Assembly: GCA_032173965.1 (NCBI GenBank)
Contig: CM063284.1
Location: 115,976,410-116,040,409 of the forward strand
DNA: 64,000 nt
Source of the DNA: Sitta carolinensis
Taxonomy: Eukaryota > Chordata > Aves > Passeriformes > Sittidae
Reading direction: 5' to 3'
A model generated the notes under the pieces. The model worked only from the letters and a program-made list of their open reading frames with translations. It had not been told where the DNA came from and did not search any database. Numbering within the stretch: position 1 is the first letter of the stretch; each line of letters opens with the position of its first letter. The position numbers and the translations under genes were made by a program. This document shows positions 12,673 through 25,118 of this stretch, piece after piece.

Positions 12673-12760
12673 CAGCCGAGTTTTAAAAGCCACTAAAGGC
12701 TTGTATTTCTCAGTTAATAGGAAAGACGAACAGTCAATCCCCATCAGTTTTTCTTGTTTT
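12673..12760 (-). CDS. Possible 88-bp internal exon (weak prediction)
   Basis: On the minus strand an AG at 12761-12762 precedes 88 bases that end in CTG followed by the strong donor GTAAGT (12672 and down). Only one frame is open across it. The peptide has a protein-like mix and ends ...LLTEKYKPLVAFKTRL, which I do not recognise. Two CpGs survive in a CpG-poor region. Against it, the polypyrimidine tract before the acceptor is weak and no partner exon was found on this strand. Many such combinations arise by chance in 64 kb. A later AG (after AACTGAG) would give a 36-base version with a better pyrimidine tract. Confidence 0.2.
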
Positions 12761-14075
12761 CTATTTTAAAGGCTATGTTTACATGGATAAGAAATGCCAT
12801 AGTTATTGGATGCTTCTAACTGACTAGCCTAGAGCACTAGAGGAAATTACTTTGCCTGGAGACAAGTTAAAGTTTGCTTTGAAGCCTAATCTAAATTTCA
12901 CAACTGAATCGTCCATGGAATTGGTTAAACAAAATCTCAGTGCAAAAACTTATTCATTTAGTTAAAGTTATTGTGAGGCACAGAAAAATACAACTTGTGG
13001 TCTTCTTCACTTCTAGTTGTCCAAATACAAAAGGCCTTGTACCGCGTGAAAAGCCACACTTGAAGTCTTATCAAATAGTTAATTAAAATATATATACTTC
13101 AAAACATACATTTTTTATATATTTTACTGTGCAGTGGTTTTTATTGTCAATTAAATTAAAGGATATTTAAAAAATTAAATAATACATTCAAATCTCAGAT
13201 AATTGAGATTTGTGCAGACCACCCAAATGTCCAATTTCTGATCTTTGTAAGTTTGGCTGAAGATTAGTTAGGTTCGTTATTCACAGCACATGTATCTTTA
13301 TGAGTCCTCAATAATCAGAAATGCAATGATGGCAGAAGCCTGGAACCCAACCTATTAATGATGGTGAATATTCTTTCAGAGACGAGGTGCTATTAATCTG
13401 AGAACTATCATGGGTTACAAATACAAAATACCTCAGGTCCTTTTGGGTTTATGTATAGTCATTTCCAGAAGAAATTATTTAGATTACAACACCTAATTGC
13501 AATCTATTTGATTTTATGATTTTGCAAGTCTTTTTCTGTGCATGAAGATTGCTGTGTTTTAGTGAATACATCAAGGCTAACATCTTTTTTACCTTAAACA
13601 CAAACCTAAAATGGTCTCTCAGGGCTTGCTCAGCTATGATGACAGAAAGCCAGTAGTTAGGCTAGTGGTTTTCTGCTTGAGGCAGTGCAAGCACTTGTCA
13701 GTGAAATGTTCTAAGGGGACCTTTTCACAACCTAACTCCACTGGTTCACAGGCTTTCACAGGTGCAAGGCCAACTCCACACCATTTGATCATGAGCATAT
13801 AGTGCATGTGACTGGGGAAAAAATTCAAAGAGCTCTTTCAGTGAACATTTGGGTCAGAACTTTTATATATAAATAGACACCTGCTGCACAGAGCTGTGGC
13901 AGTGAGCATGTAGGTATATGCTGCTATTCCATCATCTCTTCTAGGGGAATCTCTGATCTGGCCCCATACCTGTCTGCTTCTAGCATATATCTTCATGGAA
14001 GATACTGCCACTATTTTAAACCTTACATGCTTCTTTCTTCCTCCTAAACAAGTTTAGTCAATTTTTTCTTCCTAG

Positions 14076-14145
14076 AGCTGGAACATCTAATATAAATTAT
14101 AACGATCCTGCAAACCGTTTGGTGAAAATGATGGCAGCATTTCAG
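14076..14145 (+). CDS. Possible 70-bp internal exon (best exon candidate)
   Basis: A long pyrimidine-rich stretch ends in TTTTTTCTTCCTAG (AG at 14074-14075). It is followed by 70 bases ending in TTTCAG and the donor GTAAAT from 14146. The frame starting at 14077 is open throughout; the other two hit stops within six codons. The 23-residue peptide ends ...NDPANRLVKMMAAFQ, with a protein-like composition I cannot assign. The exon would keep two CpGs (14103-14104 and 14116-14117), unusual in this AT-rich DNA. Seventy bases is not a multiple of three, so skipping it would shift a frame. No neighbouring exon was identified, so it may be a lone exon in a long intron or a chance match. Confidence 0.3.
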
Positions 14146-14159
14146 GTAAATATTTAAAA

Positions 14160-17100
14160 TACAGAAATGCAAGGAAAAACTTCAGACATTTCTATTCACA
14201 CTTGACTCATTTCTTGTGCTTGGATATGATCTTGCCACATTGCAGCTTGCGTTGGTGTTTCCAGCCTACCCTATCAGGGCTTATTTTAATTCTCCATAAT
14301 TCATGGACAATTTACCAGACAGGTCATAATGTGACATTGATTATTTAGCGAATGGTATTGAGAAATACTTCAACTTCTGTATTATTGACTCAATCAAAAA
14401 TTTTGACTCTTTATAATCACAACAGTCAGTTGAATTAACATTGTTAGTGGGAAAATGCATGACCATTACTATCCTAAAATGTCTGCAGAATGTTTTAAAG
14501 TATTTTACCATGCATATAAAATAACCATTATTCTAAAATAGTTAGCTTGGTCCTGAACCACTGAACAACAGAGATGGAAAACAAGCAAACCAAAGGGCTA
14601 TTTAGCAAATTAGTATTTCCTGCTTCTCTTCAGGAAAATCTAGTGCAAACGAAGAATCTAGCAGAAAAGTCTGTCTATGCTCCATCAGTAAGAAAGCATC
14701 TTCAACAGGGACCTTGGCTACCTGTCTCTGTTGTGTCCTCATCATGTCCAGGTGATGGCATGAGCAGACTTTAATTCAGAATTAGCTTTGCAAGATGCAG
14801 GCATGGCAACATATTTTACTTTGCATTGCTGTACATCTTTTGGCTTGGCACATCCATGGGAAAGTGTAACATTTCAGACAAGCATATCTTTGGATTTGAA
14901 GATAAAGTTAACAAATTAATCACTGCCTGCTCATCCTTTGATCATTTTAGGGGCCATTTTCTTTTGGTTGTTTTTTTTTGGTTTTTTGGTTTTTTTGTTT
15001 TTTCCTTTTTTGCCTGTTTTGGTTGGTTGGGTTGAGTTGGTTTTTTGTTGTTGTATTGTTTTTGTTTGTTTGTTTTTTTTTTCTTGGATATCCTCCATTC
15101 AGTGAAATGGAAAGGGGAGGGGAGTCAATGGTTCATATTTTTCAGTTTTCATAACAAAGCTCTAAAGATGCTTCAGACTGATGCTGCCTGAGACCTGTGC
15201 AGCAGCAGCCTCCCTCCAGAGATAAACTTGGATCAGTGTTTCTGGTTTTCCAGGGCTGATTTTGTTATTCAAGGCCAGGGACTGAGCACTTTGGCCCATA
15301 ACCACCATTGCTGCTCCCACTCTTTTTGAAGATATTTCTGATGCCCTCCACACAAACTCCCAAAACCTCTGTTTGCTGTATGCCCCCTTACTAAGTAAAC
15401 AAGTGTCTCCCACTCAGATGCCTTCTACTCAGCAAGCAGATAGAGACTAAAGATGTGAGTTCTTTTTAATGAAGAATCAGGTCATCAGGAGGGAGTTAAT
15501 ACTCAAAAACCTATCAGTTAGCAAACAGATAACAAAAACTGCTCACCACAGATGCCCCTAGAAACTACCAGAAGCAACCAAAATTCTCACAACGAAATCT
15601 ATTTTATTAATTGCCATCAGACTAAATCAATTTCATTAAGTGTAAGCAAGAACTTAGTTCAAATATAGCAATAGGAAAGAGATGCAGAGAAGTAACAATA
15701 GATATATTTTGTCTCAGAAGAGAGTAAATTCGGGAATAATCAATGTATGTACTCAGCTAATCTTTCTCTACTCCAGAACAATCACCAGTAAGTACAGAAA
15801 AACATTGCATGAAAAAATACATTAGTAAAATTTATCACTGGTTTCTTCAGTAAAGTGCAGCTTGACCTTGCACTAACCTTGAAATTTTGTGAGCAGGAGC
15901 AAACAGTCATTAAACTGTGAACAGCTTGCATAATATTTAAGTAGCAAATATTCCCATGAAAATTAATTGAAGTATGAGAATTATGAACACAATCACATAT
16001 TTTCGGTTTTGTCACAGGTAAATGGGATACTGTTTTTCTGACTATTCACATAGGAGGCAGCAGGAAAAGAACAGTGACCTCCCTAACATATTTTACTACA
16101 GATTTTGAAGAGAGAAACCATCTTAGTAGGTCATTTTTCCAGAGATGTATGTGTGTGTACCAGTATCAAGTTCCTTGTGTGGATTTATTTTTGCACCTTA
16201 GTATTTCTGTACATATATGCTGATCTGGGCCAGATGATGTTCATGCAGCCCATTGGCACTAGTTAGCAGCACCTTTGAAAACAGTCTGATGATTCTGAAG
16301 TTCTTGACAGACTAGCTAGTAAACACTAAATCAACTGTGTGATTTTTAGTAATCTCATATAAACCAAATAATATTACGTCAATATAAAACTGCAGTAACG
16401 CACTAGCTAATTAAGTCCTTTGAACGATTAAGCTGTATTTATAGATCTTCCAACTCAAAGAGATCATACTTGGCAGATCAATGCTAGTGTTAAATAAGTT
16501 ATTAGCCTCTTCAAAGATTGCATACAAGGTCAGTGAATTGTGAGGGTGGAACATTTTAATGAGTTGAACACTTGACCTATGGGATCAGAACTGACAACAA
16601 TTTGCTTGGGTAGAAGAGCTCTGCATGTCTGAAAAACATCACATTGTCTTTCTAGACCTTGATTTCTCAATCAATAAAATAGAAACAATAATTCTGTAAC
16701 ACAAAAAAACCCACTGAAATTAAGTAGTAGCACATGAAGAAGGTTTTTAATGTTGTTATAGAACATAAAAAATGTGCTATTAAGGTTACATTTTGTTGTC
16801 ACATCATTACACCAAGAATTTATTTTAGAATTATTCTCACCTTAAAATATACTATGGTTAAAAAAAATACTAGGAACACAAAAGAATTATGTTACTGCTC
16901 AAGTGAATCTGTCACACTTCCAAAGGTCAATGAGGATTTTTTCAGGTCCTTCCTGGATTTTTTAGGGTCTCAAATCTTACTTTCCCTTCCTACCTGTTTG
17001 GCACTCAGCATTGACAGTATGGTTTATCATCTATTTGGCATCAACAGTGAATGATAAATCTCTGTGATAAGATATATAATTCTGTTTATGCATAGAAAAC

Positions 17101-18940
17101 CCAAATGCAATTCTGAAAAAAGAAGCTGAAATCTTTGCCAGCCCAGGACTCTATCTTTAGTGGGAATGTTTCACTAATATTTCAACCTGAATTGCAATTC
17201 AGTTCATTGGTTCTAGCATATGTCATCTATCTTCTAAAACTTATAAGAAAAAAATCTAATTGCATTTTCAACTTCGATGTTGGACCCCTGACTTTAAGTT
17301 ATAGAGGTGGAACCATTCCTCACTTCACACATGGTATGTAACATCTGTTAGAAGATGGCATCAAGCATGCCTTCTGTATCATGGATTAGGCTTAATCCGC
17401 TCTTTGATTTTCTTATTTCAAACCCTAGAGCTATTATATTAATAAAATCTAGCTCTTGTGCTTTTCTGTCACTGCCTGATTTTTCCTAAATTTTCTATAA
17501 TATGGTTTGTTGAGAGAAAAGCTTAGCTACCCATTCATACTTGAATTGAGAATTCAGCATGATTGCCCTGTGAGTGTGTGCCTGGAGGGAAGCAAAAATA
17601 GGGTTGCTGCATGGAAAGATGAAGTGATTGAATTCAGTGCCTGAGGCCACAAACCTCATTTTCATGACTGTTAATATGTAGAACTAACTGAAAGTGAACT
17701 TGTGAGCTAGTGCTTTTATTCTTGTTCCATAAAAACTAACATTATGTGTTCTACCTGGGAGATTTATTTTCAGTCTTGCAAAAAAGAATGTCACTGATCT
17801 AAGCCTACAGTCTGGAACATGATCAAATGATCTACTGCTACAAGAAGCTACTGAACCAATAGTTTGAAATTTTATCTAATGTACTTCTCAATGCAATTGA
17901 TATCCATTAAAGGCACATTGTTCAAACCCTTGAAATACTATTTTGGATCTCAGCACTAATGGCTCAATGGCTGAAGATGTTCATAGAACCAAAGAGTAAT
18001 TGTACGTGGTCTCATCAGCTCAACATAACTCAAAATTGTGTTCTGCCTTGATACTGTCACAGTAACCTCTGCTATGGATGAACCTCTGTTAAATATTAGT
18101 TTAGAGATAAGTATTGTGAGGACATTCAAGCTCCACTGAATTTTACAGAGTTGTCATTTATAGACATTGCTTGTACAGTATTTCTAATAAGTAATGTAAA
18201 CTCCAAGCTCCTGCTTACCACACGCAGAAAAGTTAATCACATGTTGTTTGATGATGCATCAGTGCTTTGTTCAAAAATTCAATCTGCCTCTGACTTTCAA
18301 AACAGGTTGGCCACATCAGAGCAGTGATGCCTGGCCATTTTGCCAGGCTTCAATATATTACTAGTGACTGACTGCTGGGCTCAAGTTTCTTTTATGTGTC
18401 AGTTTGACAATGGGTCCTCAACAACACAGTGGGATGTCTTCAATGAGACAGTCTCCTAGACACTCCTACATCAATAGGTGTCATCTTCTCAAGTCCTGAC
18501 TATAAAACATGATAAATGGCATGTGCAGTAATAGATCAAGCAGGCCTGGGCCATGGCAGCATGTCAAGTGACTTGAACAAGATACAGCTAAAAGTAAATT
18601 TGTGCTCAACAACACTCAAAAGCTTTCTTGTCCTGTCACTTTCTAAGAATTGTTGGAAAGAAAGAAAAGCCTGTATCTTCTTGTCCAAATGAGCTGAGAA
18701 CTGGTAGAGCAAAACAGCTATTTGGATTTGGATTTGGAAATTTCAAGAACTGTTGGTTTCAGGGAGATCAGTTTGTCACATCTAGAGGCACAGGAGAGCT
18801 ATGATTTATTCAGAATAAGAAACATTGTCTACTTTTAAAATATCTCTATCACCTCATTACCACAGAACTCTGCCAATGGAAAATTTTGCCTTGTTTTGTT
18901 TGAGCCTTCTGTGTTGCTGCAGTGATAGGGTAGTCCAGAA
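14160..18940. other. Unique noncoding DNA with a T/G-rich tract
   Basis: Apart from the T/G-rich tract at 14962-15085, no repeat family or exon is supported. The 106-codon frame at 16734-17054 (+) is Ile/Lys/Leu-rich in AT-rich DNA with no domain and is taken as chance. Confidence 0.5.
14962..15085 (+). repeat. T/G-rich low-complexity tract
   Basis: Plus-strand T runs are broken by GG pairs (TTTTTTGG, GGTTGGTTGGG, TTGTTGTTG and GTTTG units). It is one of at least six similar tracts in the window, most with T/G on the plus strand. Confidence 0.88.
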
Positions 18941-18954
18941 GTAAACAAAAGTTA

Positions 18955-19125
18955 ATTTCTCTTCCTCCAAGGAGGTTGTGGACTCACCATCTCTGGAAGT
19001 GTTCAAGATGTGTCTAGATGTCTCACTTGGGGATATGGTTTAGGTATGCTGATGGTGACACTGAGTTGATGCTTGGACTAAATGATTTTGAAGGTCTCTT
19101 CCAAACTTGATGAGCCTTTGGTAAG
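18955..19125 (+). mobile_element. CR1 LINE 3'-end fragment, sense
   Basis: The segment reads in order through conserved CR1 3'-end phrases: 'gaggttgtggactcaccat' near 18971, 'tggaagtgttcaaga', 'ggatatggtttag', 'ttgatgcttggac' and 'gaaggtctcttccaa' ending near 19108. The usual terminal ATTCTATGATTCT repeats are lost. It is 5'-truncated, as most avian CR1 copies are, and has no coding capacity. Confidence 0.85.
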
Positions 19126-19129
19126 TACC

Positions 19130-22100
19130 TACAAAAGAAGAAAATGTGAGTGATAATCTACGGTTTGTTCCGTAATGAAACCTGTTTGTGCCAATGTATT
19201 CCCACCCTGATTCTACAATACATTTTTAAAATTATCCATCTTTTGTGGAGCTATTTGATTTACAAACTAGTGGAGAGGTGGTCATTTTATATCAGCAAGT
19301 AATATGGGTCTATGTCAGTGCACACAGCAGATCATAGATAGGAAGCACCACTGGATGAATGGAGTTCTACTGCAGCAATGCATTTTCATTTACAAGTACT
19401 CAGATGTAAAGCAGAGGTATTTTTGTTCTTTAAGAAAAAGACTTCAAAACTGACTTATCATACTATTTGTTCTGTTTGCTTCTGTTTGAAAACAAAGACA
19501 TAGTTTATCAAAACTAGGATCTTACCTCATTGCCGTCAGTATAAATCCTCTCATGATCATGGTGGCTGTTTTGCCATCTCTATGGAGAAGTCTCATCTAG
19601 TTTAGCAGCTGATTTTAATCTCAACGTGAAGTATGGATTAATAAGTGAATTATGGAATGGAATGATTGACACATCAAGCAATATGGTATTAGAAAGCAGG
19701 ATTTGAAAGCATTATTAAAGAATGCAATGAGTAAGTGCGAGCATGATGATTAATCGTATAATGTAGCAGACGAGAAAAAAATTGTTAGCACAGTAGGAAG
19801 GGAAAACCCTGACCAGATTGTCAGCTCATGTACACTGCCCAAACCCAAAGGAAATTAAGGAAACTCTGACAGTTTATGGCAGCCAGGAATCTGGCCCCAG
19901 GAGAAATAGACCGAAATTAAGAAAAAAATTAAACTTTAGCTAAATATCTGAATAAGAATCCTGACAGCACAATCCCTTTAACTGAGAAACAGTCTCCAAT
20001 GGGAAATGCTGAATATTTGGAATTAGATTAGGCAAAGCATTTTAAAAATATACCGTGGGGACAAATTTGTACTGAGGGGAGATGAATTAGACAGCCAAAT
20101 AGGTCATTTTCACACATTCTATTAATTACTTAAAACTAATTTTATAAAAAAAAAAAAAAAGCGCTTGGCTGTGTTTTTGCCAATGAAGTTGCCCACTGAC
20201 CCTGAGACAGTGTTCAGTGAGTGTCCTACCCAGATGGAAACATTCCATTGCTCAGGATATGGCATATATCATCTTCAGCTGGATGTAATATTTATTATGA
20301 ATAGTTTGGGGTTTTTTCCCCCACATATAATGGGAAATAATGAGAATTCAAAGCCATTAAATGGGAATGTTTCTGTGGGTGTCAATGGGATTTGAAAGTT
20401 GGCTGTGAAATAGATAGTTTTTTGCTTCCCTGTGATGGTGCTGTCATACTGGAGTCATGTCAGGCATAAGAAGCAGAAGGCATGCTCATCTTAAGTTGTA
20501 ACTGAGAATGTTCCTTCTTTAAATTAAAAAGGGAAGTCTAGGCTTTAAATGAGAAAAATACAACATCAGGCTCAAAAAAGCCACTTTCATTTTCATATAA
20601 ATATGTAACCATCATTTGTTTAACTCACACCAAGCTATCAAATTTTGTGGTGGGCTATAAACTTGTTGAGTCATTAGCCTGGCTGCTTAATGGAGGAAAA
20701 CTAAATTTCTGTTCCTGCATAATGACACTTATTCACTGTAGACATTTGCATCACTTGGAAACGATAAAACCTCATCCTTCATAATGAAGTTCTGAGCTGA
20801 CAAAGAGGAAAATATAGTGTTGTGGGACAACTATGAATATAAAACAAGCTTAATAAAGAAGTAGTGACAAATTATATTATGCAAAATGCAATGCAATAAA
20901 AAAATGTTACTAACTCATTGGAAATGTTATAAATAATCTAAATAGTTTTTAACTGTCAAAGCCTTGAAAAATACATTCCTTAAAAAAATGAGGTATAGAA
21001 TAGATGCCAGTTTAATTGCCACCATATTTTGACAAGCATGGAGAATCTTGTATCCAGTTTATTTGCTGATTTTAGCTCACTTGCCTAAGATGAAATTATG
21101 GGGGGAGCAATACTATTCTGCTTTTTCAACTCAGTGATGCTCCATCAAAAACAAACTACATCAGCCATTTTTAAGTATTGATGTTTTCCTTTTCAGATCA
21201 ACATTTACAGTTTGCATTACAATCTCAGCAAAACTGATCCTTAAAAGGCAAAGAGAATTTCTAATGTGAATGTTCAGTAAAATCATGTACTGCCTTCTTA
21301 AAATGAACATTCTTTTTGAAGAAATAAATACACCGTCTGCTATATCTCTGTGGGTCAGCAAGTGCATGAAATCCCACTAGGACAGCTCCTTGTAATATAA
21401 AAGTCTTTGTCCGTTCTGTGTGTCCAAATTACTGACTTTCCACTCTTCCAAAACTTTCATTTTACAGAAAGGAAAAAGACACTAGCATTTCAAGAATTGC
21501 TGGAGGCTCAAATAATGACTTAGATTCTATTTCTGATGAAGTTTCATTGATTCCAATAGTTCCAGTGACTTGAATAGAAGCAGCTTTGAGGCTTGCATAA
21601 CCAGAAGCATTTCAATTCATGAAAACAGTTGCAAAATTAACTGCTAGTATGATCAGATCTTCACTTCAATGGAGATTTCCCTGCTGACATAGGCACTTGT
21701 TTAATTATATGCCACTCATAATTTTAAATGTAAAATATTCAAGATGCTTCATACCAGTTACTATATATTCTAGAGTATGAGACTGGTAGGGACAAATGAT
21801 ACATTTAATGTATTGCTAAGAGATCTGGCAAAAATTTTATTGCCTTGAAAATACAAAATTTGACATGTTTTTTAATGATTTTGATTTATTTAATTTTTAT
21901 ATGAATGACAGGCATCAAAAGTTGGAAATCCTCCTTTGTCTTTTAAAAATGAGACATTTTCTCCTGGGGAAAATGTATATTTAATTTGACCTCTGTTTTT
22001 CAGATAAAATAGTACTCATGTCTTCCCACAAACAAAGAGGAATTTCATCCTAGATCAAGTACACATAAAAATTTTGAGCAATTTTCAAAGTATTTTCAAA

Positions 22101-23089
22101 GGAATGTGGGGATTTTTACTCTTTGGTTGTTGTTAAAGTGCTTCATTTCAGAAACACAGAACTCAAAGTAAGCAGATTTTAACATGCTGTGAGCCTAGTG
22201 TGACTTTTTCTTTTACCTTTTCACATTTGGAACTGGCTATACAATATTTTCCATTATGCAAGAGGATTTGGAATCACTCCGTTGGCTGTGGCCTCTTTGG
22301 TCATGTCCAATAACTAATGTTTCCAATAACTTGAATTTCCAGCTCTCCTGGGAAAGGCACCAGTCATTATGATTATCTCTAAGGCTTGTAAATCTTCTCT
22401 TATTTTGAAAGTGTTTCATTTAGCACATTTAAGGCACAAATAAGCATTTACAAAACAAGAATTAAGTGATTTTTAAGCCTGAAATGTGACTGCAGAGATT
22501 CCATCAGAGAAGAAAAGGATCCAAATTGGCCACAGTTTGGCTGCTGGCAAATGAGGAAAACTTTCCTGCCCTGCTGTTTTTGTCTCTTAATAATATGGAG
22601 ATGAACTTAGTGTTTGTTAGATTTTTCTAATTCATTTTATAACAGTAACTTTCACTTCTATCCAGGGACTCTCCATCCGTCCAATGCCAAAAAAAGCAAA
22701 CTACTCCAAACTGATAAGAACTATGCTAGAGAACAGAAGGATTAATTACATTTTTCCCAGATCATATTCAGTGGACCTTTTGTGGAGGCCATAATCAGTG
22801 CAGTCTGCAGTCACACTCCATGTCCAAATAGGATAGATGACAGTATTTAGATGGCTGTAAAATCATCTTTCATAGCTGTTGCCTTGTCAAGGAGCTATCA
22901 TAAAATTTCAAATGAGAAAAAAAGCTTGAAGGTACTTCCCAAAATGCCAAATGAAGGGGAAGGAGATTAACTGTGCCAAACCATCCTGAAATTTGCTAGA
23001 CATGCGGACAGATATGCTTGATCTAAGTCAAAAGCTTGAGACTGGTTGCCTACAAGCACAAAAGACTTCCATCATCGTTTGCAGGTCTC

Positions 23090-23090
<1 letters not shown>
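19130..23090. other. Unique noncoding DNA, possible conserved noncoding blocks
   Basis: There is an A15 run at 20146-20160. The interval 19640-20110 has high word complexity, TAAT-containing motifs and no repeat signature; this is the style of conserved noncoding elements, but conservation cannot be judged from one sequence. At 22675-22800 a 43-codon frame follows a TATCCAG acceptor-like site, but no donor is found in frame. Confidence 0.45.

Positions 23091-23092
<2 letters not shown>

Positions 23093-23134
<42 letters not shown>
23093..23134 (+). repeat. T42 homopolymer
   Basis: Forty-two consecutive T residues. Such a tract on the plus strand could be the antisense poly-A tail of a retroposed sequence, but nothing recognisable lies to the left. 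It may also be a slippage product or a length-uncertain assembly spot. Confidence 0.97.
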
Positions 23135-23139
<5 letters not shown>

Positions 23140-25079
23140 GTATAATTCACTGGTGGAAAGAACAATAGACTGAGAGAGTGACAAGCCATTTAGTTAAGAG
23201 CACTCAGACATTCAGGTTAGAGCTGATTCAGCAGATAGTTTCAGTACAGGTTCCTCACTGACCCTCAAAAACTTTTCCGTACTCAATTCTGATTGTCTTT
23301 CTACAAAGAGATCTTAATCTGTTGAATGCATATTTTTGGCAGAAATAAATTGACTTTTGTAGATGCCAGAAGTGGCAGCTCAAAAAATGTACCTAAGAGG
23401 AGGCCTGGTTTATTTTTGCTTAACTCGCTCTGCTCTTCTCTGTGCTGCATTGATCTCTCAGTCTGGATTATTTCAGGACTTCAGGGTCAGTGAACCAGTT
23501 GTAGAAGCTGATACCAATCTTTTTGTGCCGGAAATTTCAGTATGTTTTCACTATTTTTATTTCCTACTTTTTGTGCATCATAGAGGTTATTGATTATTGA
23601 CTGAAATACTGGGGGGTCTCCTCATAGCTGGGAATATTTTGCCCTCATGGTTTCTGTGGGAGCTGTCTCAAATTTCCTTCTCAGTCCTGAAGTTGCACTG
23701 GATCCCTTCACAATGGAAACAAGAGTAAGAATATCAGTGTGACTGCCAGACTTTCTTATTATTCAGCAAGAAACTAATTTTTTGAAACCAGTCATCTGAA
23801 GAGGCATTATTTTTGCCTGCATTGACCTTTATGTCATATTAATATTACATCATTATGTTATATAATTTGTTTGTGTTTCAGTCATCTGGAAAGGCCTATG
23901 GTGATGTTCCCCTACCCCAGAATGACAGAAATACAAACTGTACCAACTGTGCTGGCAAGAAAGTGCAATTTTTGTGGTTATAGGAACACTCTGGACTTAA
24001 GCCTTTACATCTGCTAATCATCCTCATCTCCCATTTCATTTCATAATTTACTGTCTCTTTACAGAATGTTTAATCTATATAAAGGCACAGATTTTATGCC
24101 AGCATTTGACATGTCAGTCTTTTTTGTATGCCTCTTCTTTTCTCTCAGTCTAAAATCTACTTGATTTGGCTTTTCTCTGTATAGTGAATATTTTTTCACA
24201 AATAGTAAAAACCCCACAAAATTAACCCACTAAAAAGACTAATTTCTGAATAAATCCTGCTGTGAGAAGGAAGTTATATTCATTTGAGCATTACTTCTTG
24301 ATAGACATCAGTTTGGTTATAAGAGCACTCTCAGTGTACAACACCAATTCAAGGTTGTTTTTCTTTGAATAAACATTGAAGTAGATCTCACTGGGTTCTA
24401 TCCATTCCTTCTACCCTTCAGTTATAATTAGAAAGACATTAGTAATTTACTTTGCTGTGACTGTTATTCAAGCACACAGATTATCTTCACTTCCCTCTGG
24501 ATCAATGTGCTTCTGGACTGCAGTTCTGTTGTCCACATGTCATACTAAAACAGTAAACTCATAACATGTCTGTGGCTCCATTTCATCCACTCAAAGGAAG
24601 CTACCTAGAGAAAACCCAAAGAAATTCTCTTGTTATTACATATCCTCAAAATAATTACTTTGGAGAAGAAAATAAATACTGAGGAGACATCTCTGCACAT
24701 ACACACTGTAGTACTTCTCCCTGTCTTGATAAGTAGCCTTTGCTTAGCTCAAGCACCCTTAAATCTGCTGTTGAGTGAGAGAAGACTGCAGCATCTCCTT
24801 CTCTTAGGGCTTCCCTTGTCAGGAGTTGTGGATTATACACTTGGGCTGTTCCCATAATACTGGCATAGCTTGAGCCTGCCCTCCATTGGCACTAGGCTGA
24901 TGAACATCACAGTGTTAAGTATAAAAAATGTAGAAATGAAGTACTCATGTAAGGCCTCAATGAGCAACACACACACTCCTTTAGGACAGGCTTCTATAAA
25001 CAATGCCTTCACAGCTTATAGAATAAGATGATACCAAAAAAGAAGCCAAAAACCTGACTTATCATTCATTTAATGGAAA

Positions 25080-25118
25080 AAAGAAAGAAAAAAAAAAAAA
25101 AAAAAAAACAAACAAACC
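25080..25118 (+). repeat. A-rich simple repeat
   Basis: AAAG units pass into a pure A run and then two AAAC units. This resembles the decayed tail of a retroposed sequence or simple slippage DNA. Nothing recognisable adjoins it. Confidence 0.9.

Noticed and set aside
16734..17054. 106-codon plus-strand frame
   Set aside because: Ile/Lys/Leu-rich composition of AT-rich DNA, no recognised family.
22675..22800. 43-codon frame after an AG
   Set aside because: No donor in frame and no recognised peptide; runs into a stop.
23683..23722. 40-base microexon-like stretch
   Set aside because: Good acceptor and donor look, but far too short for the open frame to carry weight.
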